NCBI GenBank assembly: GCA_934591725.1
Contig: CAKTPR010000115.1
Location: 1 to 5,450 of the forward strand
Direction of reading: 5' to 3'
DNA: 5,450 bases
Origin: an uncultured Oscillospiraceae bacterium
Lineage (GTDB): Bacteria > Bacillota > Clostridia > Oscillospirales > Oscillospiraceae
The notes under the pieces were generated by a model, which was given only the letters and a program-made list of their open reading frames with translations, was not told the origin of the DNA and did not search any database. Shown piece after piece: positions 1 through 4,935 of the stretch (the first letter of the stretch is position 1; each line of letters begins with the position of its first letter). The translations under genes were made by a program, and so were the position numbers.

Positions 1-1505
1 ATTCCATCAACACCGCCGATGAGTTTTACTCTGCCGAGAACGATCATTATGACGAGATCGGCCCTGCTGTACACAGTCTCATCGCCGACTATGCCGCCGC
101 GCTGCTCGATTCTCCGTTCCGCGCGGAGCTTGAGAGGGAGCTGTCTCCGCTGCTGTTCCGGTCGATGGAGCTTCAGCGCAGGGCGATATCCCCGGTCATT
201 GTGGACGACATGGTCGAGGAGAACCGGCTCATCAGCGAGTATTCCAAGCTGATGGCCGGGATGGAGTTTGACTTTCGCGGCGGGAAGCTGCCGCGCCCCG
301 CGCTGCTGGGCTACCTCAAGGACAGTGACCGCAGCACCCGCCGCGAGGCGATGGAGTGCCTCGGCACGACGCTCGAAAAGAACAGCGCGGAGCTTGACCG
401 GATATTCGATTCGCTCGTCCATGTACGCGACCGTATGGCAAAGAAGCTCGGCTATGACAACTTCATCGAGCTGGGCTACTGCCGCATGAACCGCCTGTGC
501 TACGACCGGCAGGCGGTCGCAGAGTTCCGCCGGAACGTCCTGCGCGATATCGTCCCAGCCGTCTCCGCCCTGCGCACGGAAAACGCAAAGCGCATGGGCA
601 TTGAGGACTATAAGCTCTATGATAACGAAGTCCTCATCCCCGGCGGCGACCCGCGCCCCTGCGGGAAGGACGGCATATTCGCCGCCGCGCGTGAGATGTA
701 CCACGCCATGAGCTCCGAGACCGGCGAGTTTATCGACATGATGCTTGAGAACGAAGCCTTCGATGTCGACTCCCGCAAGAACAAATGGGGCGGGGGCTAC
801 TGCACGGAGTTCGTCAAGTACCGCCAGCCCTTCATCCTTGCAAACTTTGACGGCACTGCCGGGGATGTCGACGTTGTGACCCATGAGGCGGGGCACGCCC
901 TCAATGCGTGGCTCATCGCCGATAACCGCTTTGCGCTCGAACTCGACTGCGGCGGCATGGAGACCGCCGAGACCCACTCCATGAGCATGGAGTTCTTCGC
1001 GTGGCCGTATATGGAGAAGTTCTTCGGAACCGGAGCCCCGGCCTACCGGTACATGCACGCGCTTGACGCTTTCTCGTTCATCCCGTATGGAACCGCGGTC
1101 GACGAGTTCCAGCATATAATATATGCGCACCCGGATATGACGCCTGCGGAGCGAAACGCCGCGTGGCTCGGGCTTGAGAAGAAGTACCGCCCGCATATCT
1201 CTGCCGAGGGCATACCCTATCTCGAAAAGGGCACGCGCTGGCAGTACCAGATGCATATATACGAAAGCCCCTTTTATTATATCGATTACTGCCTTGCGCA
1301 GACCGCGGCCTTCAATTTCCTGCTCGCTTCGCTCGATGATTATGAGGACGCGTTCGCTAAATATATGCGCTTTTCCCGTCAGGGCGGGGAGAAGCTGTGG
1401 ACAGAGCTGCTCGCGGAAGCGGGTTTTGCCTCCCCGTTCACATCTGGCGCGCTGGGCGAGCTTGCCTCGCGCGTCGGAACACTGCTTGAAAAAATAAAAA
1501 TATAG
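1..1505 (+). CDS. M3-family oligoendopeptidase (PepF-like), 5' end missing
   Basis: Zinc metallopeptidase that cleaves oligopeptides, expected in the cytoplasm. The frame is open from base 3, so the gene begins upstream; 500 residues are visible and, against a usual length of about 550-570, some 60 are probably missing. Numbering from base 3, the catalytic zinc motif HEAGH is at residues 294-298 (bases 882-896) and the third ligand is Glu323 in AETHSMSMEF (bases 969-971). Just upstream is the conserved block WGGGYC (262-267) followed by PFILANFDGTAGDVDVVT. The C-terminal YYIDYCLAQ (from 425) is the substrate-side tyrosine block typical of clostridial M3 peptidases. All key residues are present and the gene looks intact apart from the window edge. 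There is no sign of a signal peptide in the visible part. An internal ATG at 165 is not the start, because family-like sequence continues in frame before it. The amidohydrolase follows after 8 bases, suggesting an operon. Family assignment is secure; substrate preference cannot be read. Confidence 0.95.
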   Translation, partial: SINTADEFYSAENDHYDEIGPAVHSLIADYAAALLDSPFRAELERELSPLLFRSMELQRRAISPVIVDDMVEENRLISEYSKLMAGMEFDFRGGKLPRPALLGYLKDSDRSTRREAMECLGTTLEKNSAELDRIFDSLVHVRDRMAKKLGYDNFIELGYCRMNRLCYDRQAVAEFRRNVLRDIVPAVSALRTENAKRMGIEDYKLYDNEVLIPGGDPRPCGKDGIFAAAREMYHAMSSETGEFIDMMLENEAFDVDSRKNKWGGGYCTEFVKYRQPFILANFDGTAGDVDVVTHEAGHALNAWLIADNRFALELDCGGMETAETHSMSMEFFAWPYMEKFFGTGAPAYRYMHALDAFSFIPYGTAVDEFQHIIYAHPDMTPAERNAAWLGLEKKYRPHISAEGIPYLEKGTRWQYQMHIYESPFYYIDYCLAQTAAFNFLLASLDDYEDAFAKYMRFSRQGGEKLWTELLAEAGFASPFTSGALGELASRVGTLLEKIKI

Positions 1506-1510
1506 AGAGG
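1504..1510 (+). promoter_or_regulatory. Ribosome binding site of the amidohydrolase gene
   Basis: The purine run AGAGAGG overlaps the end of the upstream stop codon. It lies only 3 bases before the ATG at 1514 but 9 bases before a second in-frame ATG at 1520. Spacing therefore favours 1520 as the true start, which would shorten the protein by two residues (MK). The overlap with the upstream stop suggests translational coupling to the peptidase gene. Confidence 0.55.
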
Positions 1511-1513
1511 AAT

Positions 1514-2830
1514 ATGAAAATGAAGAATGACATCAGCACCGAGAGCACCAGAACAGCCTATATAAACGGCGTCATCCTCACCGGCGAAAAGGACATGACC
1601 CCGATAAAGGATATGATCCTCTTCACCGACGGCGATAAGATCGAGGGCATCAAGCACGAGGGTGCGAGCACCGACGGCTGCCGTGTCATCGACCTCAACG
1701 GCAGCTATATCATGCCCGGCCTTATAAATATGCACGTCCATATCCCCGGCAGCGGCAAGCCGAAGAAGAAGCAGTCCGACGTCAAGAAGCTCGTGAAGCT
1801 CATGACCTCGAACGCGCTCATGAAGAAGATCGCCTATGAAATGTGCGCAGGCTATGTCAAGCCCGAACTTTTCAGCGGCGTGACCACGCTGCGCAGCGTC
1901 GGCGGCATACAGGATCTTGACGCGAAGCTGCGCGATGACATCAACTCCGGCAAGCGCGTCGGCCCGCGTATCCTCGCCGGCAACATGGCCGTCTCCGTCC
2001 CCGGCGGGCACATGGCGGGCTCCCTCGCCTATGAAGCGACCTCCGCCGCGGAAGCCGCCGAGTACGTGCGCGAGATCGCCGCGACGAAGCCCGACCTCAT
2101 AAAGCTCATGATCACTGGCGGCGTGCTCGACGCGACCAAGAAAGGTGAGCCGGGCGAAATGAAGATGCCCGCGGACTATGTCAAGGCTGCCTGCGACGAG
2201 GCGCACCGCCTCGGCCTGCCTGTTGCCGCACACGTCGAGAGCACCGAGGGCGTCAAGGTCGCGCTCGAAAACGGCGTTGACACCATCGAGCACGGCGCAA
2301 AGCCGGATGACGAGATGATCGGCCTGTTCAAGGCGCGCTCTGCGAGCCACATCGCCACCATCTCTCCCGCGCTGCCTTTCGCTCTGTTCGACCGCTCCAT
2401 CATCGGCGCGACCGAGGTGCAGCAGTATAACGGCCGCATCGTCTTTGACGGCATCATCGACTGCGCCAAGGCCTGCCTTGAAAACGGCATCCCTGTCGGT
2501 CTCGGCACCGACACCGGCTGCCCCTATATCACGCACTACGATATGTGGCGCGAGGTCTATTACTTCCACAAGTACTGCGGTGTGAGCAACGCCTTTGCCC
2601 TTTATACCGCGACGCTCGGCAACGCCGAGATCCTCGGCATGGAGGATGAGATCGGCTCCATCGCCCCCGGCAAGTGTGCCGACCTGATCGTCACCTCGGC
2701 CAATCCCCTTGACGACCTCAAGGCGCTGCGCAATGTCAGCATGGTCGTCGCCCGCGGTGAGATTGTCGATATCTCCGGCCTCAAGAAGTACCCCGCCGTC
2801 GAGCACGAGCTTGACAAGTTCCTCGACTGA
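1514..2830 (+). CDS. Metal-dependent amidohydrolase, prolidase/imidazolonepropionase-like
   Basis: Complete 438-residue amidohydrolase-superfamily enzyme. It opens with the small beta-domain (about 14-68), in which INGVILTGE starts the fold. The first metal ligands are His74 and His76 in MPGLINMHVH. The likely carbamylated lysine is Lys197 in IKLMITGG, followed by His240 (AAHVEST), His260 (DTIEHG) and the catalytic/metal Asp333 (GLGTDTG). The C-terminal IGSIAPGKCADLIV block rebuilds the beta-domain. This ligand set and the ITGG and TIEHG motifs match the branch that includes Xaa-Pro dipeptidases and related carboxypeptidase-like enzymes (Met_dep_hydrolase_A type). The exact substrate is not decidable from sequence. 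PGLIN replaces the commoner PGLID, a position that is not a metal ligand. A lysine-rich patch (82-92) follows the HVH motif. It has no signal peptide, so it should be cytoplasmic. It is co-transcribed with the upstream peptidase (8-base gap), so a role in peptide breakdown is a reasonable inference. The start may be the ATG at 1520 instead. Confidence 0.93.
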   Translation: MKMKNDISTESTRTAYINGVILTGEKDMTPIKDMILFTDGDKIEGIKHEGASTDGCRVIDLNGSYIMPGLINMHVHIPGSGKPKKKQSDVKKLVKLMTSNALMKKIAYEMCAGYVKPELFSGVTTLRSVGGIQDLDAKLRDDINSGKRVGPRILAGNMAVSVPGGHMAGSLAYEATSAAEAAEYVREIAATKPDLIKLMITGGVLDATKKGEPGEMKMPADYVKAACDEAHRLGLPVAAHVESTEGVKVALENGVDTIEHGAKPDDEMIGLFKARSASHIATISPALPFALFDRSIIGATEVQQYNGRIVFDGIIDCAKACLENGIPVGLGTDTGCPYITHYDMWREVYYFHKYCGVSNAFALYTATLGNAEILGMEDEIGSIAPGKCADLIVTSANPLDDLKALRNVSMVVARGEIVDISGLKKYPAVEHELDKFLD

Positions 2831-2852
2831 GGTTTAACAGCCATTATATAAC

Positions 2853-2888
2853 ACAGCTCCGTGCGGTAAAAAATCTGCACGGAGCTGT
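2853..2888. terminator. Bidirectional hairpin between convergent genes
   Basis: ACAGCTCCGTGC (2853-2864) and GCACGGAGCTGT (2877-2888) are perfect reverse complements, giving a 12-bp GC-rich stem that can extend by one G-U and one G-C pair over an A-rich loop. It starts 22 bases after the amidohydrolase stop and ends 5 bases before the stop of the convergent ParB-family gene, so it can serve both strands. Neither side has a clean T run: the plus-strand tail is TCTGCTTATG and the minus-strand tail is GTTATATAATGG. Position and stem strength support a terminator; the weak tails lower confidence. Confidence 0.65.
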
Positions 2889-2893
2889 TCTGC

Positions 2894-3733
2894 TTATGTC
2901 GCTGCTGTCGCTGTCGCCTTGTTTTTCGGTATGGATATCGTGAGTATCAGCGAGTCCTCGGTCTCCTCGCGCTTCATCCCCGCGTCTATCCCGCCCTGCT
3001 TCATCAGGTCAAGGCTCTTTGAGAGACTGTTCAAAAATATCCGCACGTCCTTGAGCACGAAGGTGCGCTTCGGCTCGGCGGCGTCCTGCTGCTCCTCGGC
3101 GGGCTCCGTGAGCAGCAGCTCTATGTACTCGTCCGTTGCCGCGACGGTCAGGCCGTTTTCGATGATGTACTGCAGCGCCGCCCGCTGTGCGTTCGCGTCG
3201 GGCAGACGCAGCAGCGCGCGCCCGTGGCGCTCAGTCAAGCCGTTTGCGCGCAGCGCATCGAGCACGTCGCTCGGCAGCCTGAGCAGACGCAGCTTGTTCG
3301 CCACGGCGGATTGGGATTTTCCAAGCCGCCGCGCCGCCTCCTCCTGACTCATGCCGAACATGCGTATCAGCTGGCTTATCCCCGTGGCCTCCTCAATGAA
3401 GTCGAGGTCGCGCCGCTGCAAATTCTCAATGAGCGCGATAAGGCTTGCGTCCTCCATGTTCACGTCCAGCATTATGCACGGAACTTCGTCGAGCCCCGCG
3501 AGCTTTGCCGCGCGCAGCCGCCGCTCTCCCGCGACAAGCTCATAGCGCCCGCCGCGGCAGCGCACGGTGAGAGGGTTCAGAATACCGTAATTTTTTATGC
3601 TCAGGCTCAGCTCCTCCAGCGCGCCGCTGTCAAACTGCTTTCTGGGCTGAACCGGGTTCGGATAAATGTCGCCGGTGCGCAGATAGACAATTCCTCCTCT
3701 GCGCGTACCGGGGCGCGTCCTTAGTGCTTGCAT
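2894..3733 (-). CDS. noc: ParB/Spo0J/Noc-family DNA-binding CTPase, Noc-like
   Basis: A 279-residue ParB-family protein that should bind a DNA palindrome as a dimer and spread as a CTP-dependent clamp. In order: a basic N-terminus (1-13); the N-terminal nucleotide-binding domain with IYPNPVQPRKQF (23-34), GERRLRAA (69-76) and ENLQRRDLD (103-111); a helix-turn-helix MSQEEAARRLGKSQSAVANK (128-147); a helical DNA-binding extension with LTERHGRALLRL (166-177); an acidic Gln-rich linker (about 208-222); and a C-terminal dimerisation segment starting KDVRIFLNSL. Gln141, Lys147, Arg152 and Arg169 fall at the spacing of the four residues known to switch specificity from parS to the Noc site, and match the Noc set except for a Lys-to-Arg change at the third. 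That favours nucleoid occlusion or a related chromosome-organising role over classical partition; the symbol is tentative and parB/spo0J is the alternative. No parA/soj or rsmG is adjacent here. The ATG at 3733 is chosen because AAGGAGG lies 7 bases upstream; a GTG at 3736 is only 4 away. Confidence 0.93.
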   Translation of the reverse strand: MQALRTRPGTRRGGIVYLRTGDIYPNPVQPRKQFDSGALEELSLSIKNYGILNPLTVRCRGGRYELVAGERRLRAAKLAGLDEVPCIMLDVNMEDASLIALIENLQRRDLDFIEEATGISQLIRMFGMSQEEAARRLGKSQSAVANKLRLLRLPSDVLDALRANGLTERHGRALLRLPDANAQRAALQYIIENGLTVAATDEYIELLLTEPAEEQQDAAEPKRTFVLKDVRIFLNSLSKSLDLMKQGGIDAGMKREETEDSLILTISIPKNKATATAAT

Positions 3734-3740
3734 CACAAAA

Positions 3741-3747
3741 CCTCCTT
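3741..3747 (-). promoter_or_regulatory. Strong ribosome binding site of the ParB-family gene
   Basis: On the minus strand this reads AAGGAGG, a full match to the anti-Shine-Dalgarno sequence. It is followed by TTTTGTG and then ATG. The 7-base spacing to the ATG against 4 bases to the GTG decides the start in favour of the ATG. Confidence 0.85.
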
Positions 3748-3775
3748 ATTTTGTGCTTCGGTACTGCAAGCATAC

Positions 3776-3804
3776 ACTATATATAGCGAGAAATGACGCG
3801 AAAT
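3776..3804 (-). promoter_or_regulatory. Possible promoter of the ParB-family gene
   Basis: The minus strand holds TATAGT (3781-3776), five of six matches to a -10 box, inside the perfect palindrome CTATATATAG (3777-3786). Transcription from here would begin near 3769 and give a leader of about 35 bases containing the ribosome binding site, which is a sensible layout. The -35 position 17 bases further upstream (3804-3799, ATTTCG) is poor. A perfect TTGACA exists at 3818-3813, but it is too far from this -10 and sits inside a hairpin. This is a weak call based on position and the -10 only. Confidence 0.3.
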
Positions 3805-3808
3805 AGGA

Positions 3809-3838
3809 AGACTGTCAAAAAAGCATTTTTTCCAGTCT
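3809..3838. repeat. Symmetric stem-loop with A6/T6 inner stem
   Basis: AGACTG (3809-3814) pairs with CAGTCT (3833-3838). After a small internal loop, six A (3817-3822) pair with six T (3826-3831) over a GCA loop. The shape resembles a weak bidirectional terminator or a leader hairpin. It includes the isolated TTGACA seen on the minus strand. Confidence 0.5.
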
Positions 3839-3843
3839 GCTTG

Positions 3844-3874
3844 AAAATCTGAACTTTCAAAAAGTTCAGATTTT
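3844..3874. terminator. Perfect 14-bp AT-rich inverted repeat, terminator-like
   Basis: AAAATCTGAACTTT (3844-3857) and AAAGTTCAGATTTT (3861-3874) are exact reverse complements around a 3-base CAA loop. Read on the plus strand, the stem runs into TTTTATTCTTATT, a good U-rich tail. Read on the minus strand, the stem ends in TTTT and then CAAG. The stem has only four G-C pairs. No plus-strand gene precedes it, so if it terminates a known transcript that must be minus-strand read-through from the EamA gene. The perfection of the repeat is certain; the function is inferred. Confidence 0.5.
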
Positions 3875-3887
3875 ATTCTTATTGGAC

Positions 3888-3918
3888 GTGAAAGACACCC
3901 CTCCTGGGTTTCTTTCAC
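3888..3918. repeat. Stem-loop with GTGAAAGA/TCTTTCAC arms
   Basis: GTGAAAGA (3888-3895) pairs with TCTTTCAC (3911-3918). After one mismatch, ACCC (3897-3900) pairs with GGGT (3906-3909), leaving a 5-base loop that reads AGGAG on the minus strand. The arms contain GTGAAA and TTTCAC, the two halves of a parS palindrome but in everted order, which is notable next to a ParB-family gene. Confidence 0.5.
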
Positions 3919-3968
3919 CGTATCTTCCTTCCCGTAACTTTAATGCATACGTGTTCTTTGACACGCTC

Positions 3969-4010
3969 AGGTCTTACGGAATATCGCTTTTACAATATCC
4001 CGTAAGACCT
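3969..4010 (-). terminator. Hairpin just downstream of the EamA stop
   Basis: AGGTCTTACGG (3969-3979) and CCGTAAGACCT (4000-4010) are a perfect 11-bp inverted repeat. After one A-C mismatch the stem continues with four A-T pairs (3981-3984 with 3995-3998), leaving a 10-base loop. It begins 9 bases after the transporter stop on the minus strand, the usual place for a terminator or a 3'-end-stabilising hairpin. No T run follows on that strand (GAGCGTGTC), so it may not be a classical intrinsic terminator. A smaller hairpin (CGTGT/ACACG, 3950-3965) lies next to it. Confidence 0.45.
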
Positions 4011-4019
4011 ATTTACTGC

Positions 4020-4904
4020 CTATTCCTTTCCGTGCGCATTGAGCAGAACTATCGCCGCGAGTATCAGCACGATCCCCGCCGCAGCCGCCGGTGTGAGCGG
4101 CTCGCTGAAAACGACTATGCCAAGCACCGTTGCCACAAGCGGCTCTATCGTCGCCATGATCGCGGCCTTGCTTGCGGGCGTGTTCTTCAGCCCCAGCGTG
4201 TACAGCAGATACGGCGCGACCGCCGTCACTACTGCGATGCCGAGTACATCGAGCGCAAAACCGAGCGGCGGGAGCGACGCGGCGATGGAGAGCATCTCCG
4301 CCGGGCGGCATATCAGCCATGAACCCGCCGCGGAGAACAGGAACGCGTATGTCGTGACCGTCAGCGGCTCATACTTGCGCAGTGCAACGCTGCCGAGGAT
4401 GCTGTACAGTCCGTAGCCTATGCCGGAGCACAGGCCGATGAGCAGCCCCAGCGGGGTAAGGCCCTCGCCGCCGAGCCCGGAGACCAGCACGCATCCGCCG
4501 AAGGCCAGAGCCAGCGCCGCGACGCGCCTGAGCGTGAGCCGCTCCTTGAAGAACAGCACCGACATCAGCGTCACCCATATCGGCGAGGTGTAGAGCAGAA
4601 TCGCCGCAATGGACAGCGGCATCATCTCTATCGATTTGAAGTAGCACACCGTGAAGAACAGCACGCTCCCAAGCCCCAGACCGAGAAACAGCGGGATATC
4701 CCGCGCGGCTATCTTAAAGCCTCTGCCGCCGCGCAGCGCGAGCGCGATGACGAAAATGACCGCTCCCGCCGTAAGGCGCAGGGACGCGACCTGCATCGCG
4801 TCAAAGCCGAAGGCGTTGAACCTGCGCACGAATATGCCCATCGTGCCCCAGAGCGCCCCGGCCAGCAGGATAAGCAGCGCCGAGCGCGCGGAATTGTTTT
4901 TCAT
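4020..4904 (-). CDS. EamA/DMT-superfamily transporter
   Basis: A 294-residue inner-membrane protein of the drug/metabolite transporter superfamily, probably an exporter of small metabolites; the substrate cannot be read. It has the two EamA repeats and about ten hydrophobic helices, roughly at 9-27, 36-57, 70-88, 97-116, 126-143, 150-169, 179-199, 212-232, 240-262 and 268-288. The first helix carries the typical ALWGTMGIFVRRF. The repeat-end signatures are SPIWVTLMSVLFFKERLT in the first half and EPLVATVLGIVVFSEPLT in the second. Length is normal for the family. The ATG at 4904 is preferred because GGAGG (4915-4911) lies 6 bases upstream and the first helix follows at once; a longer in-frame start at 4973 would overlap the upstream gene and add a non-family N-terminus. 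It begins 31 bases after the sulfatase-like stop on the same strand, so the two are probably co-transcribed. Confidence 0.94.
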   Translation of the reverse strand: MKNNSARSALLILLAGALWGTMGIFVRRFNAFGFDAMQVASLRLTAGAVIFVIALALRGGRGFKIAARDIPLFLGLGLGSVLFFTVCYFKSIEMMPLSIAAILLYTSPIWVTLMSVLFFKERLTLRRVAALALAFGGCVLVSGLGGEGLTPLGLLIGLCSGIGYGLYSILGSVALRKYEPLTVTTYAFLFSAAGSWLICRPAEMLSIAASLPPLGFALDVLGIAVVTAVAPYLLYTLGLKNTPASKAAIMATIEPLVATVLGIVVFSEPLTPAAAAGIVLILAAIVLLNAHGKE

Positions 4905-4910
4905 GTTTGT

Positions 4911-4915
4911 CCTCC
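4911..4915 (-). promoter_or_regulatory. Ribosome binding site of the EamA gene
   Basis: The minus strand reads GGAGG, then ACAAAC, then ATG. The 6-base spacing fixes the start at 4904 rather than at the longer in-frame start inside the upstream gene. Confidence 0.8.
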
Positions 4916-4935
4916 GTGTATGATCCCGTGCCGCA

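Larger units (their letters stand above)
3737..4019. other. Hairpin-rich AT-rich intergenic spacer
   Basis: This 283-base spacer separates the EamA transporter stop from the ParB-family start. It is visibly richer in A and T than the flanking genes. It contains five potential stem-loops in a row (3809-3838, 3844-3874, 3888-3918, 3950-3965, 3969-4010), a TATATA palindrome at 3777-3786, and the ribosome binding site of the downstream gene. I recognise no known riboswitch or structured RNA class. It may combine the transporter's terminator region with the ParB-family promoter, or carry a structured RNA. A 61-codon reading frame on the minus strand crosses most of it but looks non-coding. Confidence 0.7.

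Noticed and set aside
1379..2806. A 475-codon open frame on the minus strand, antisense to the amidohydrolase and the end of the peptidase gene.
   Set aside because: The plus-strand frame contains a complete, motif-perfect amidohydrolase. The antisense frame is a by-product of GC-rich codon bias and its translation is a low-complexity run of Ala, Gly, Asp, Val and Leu with no recognisable family.
3224..3724. A 166-codon plus-strand frame opposite the ParB-family gene.
   Set aside because: It is fully antisense to a gene with clear ParB motifs, has no convincing ribosome binding site and no family resemblance.
3734..3736. GTG as start of the ParB-family gene.
   Set aside because: It is only 4 bases from AAGGAGG, while the immediately following ATG has better spacing and is the stronger codon. 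The difference is one residue.
3813..3818. Perfect TTGACA (-35 box) on the minus strand upstream of the ParB-family gene.
   Set aside because: No acceptable -10 lies 16-18 bases downstream, the nearest TATATA/TATAGT being 27-31 bases away, and the hexamer is part of a stem-loop.
3882..4322. A 146-codon plus-strand frame crossing the intergenic spacer into the EamA gene.
   Set aside because: It overlaps the antisense strand of the transporter, is Arg/Tyr-rich in a way typical of shadow translations, and runs through three hairpins.
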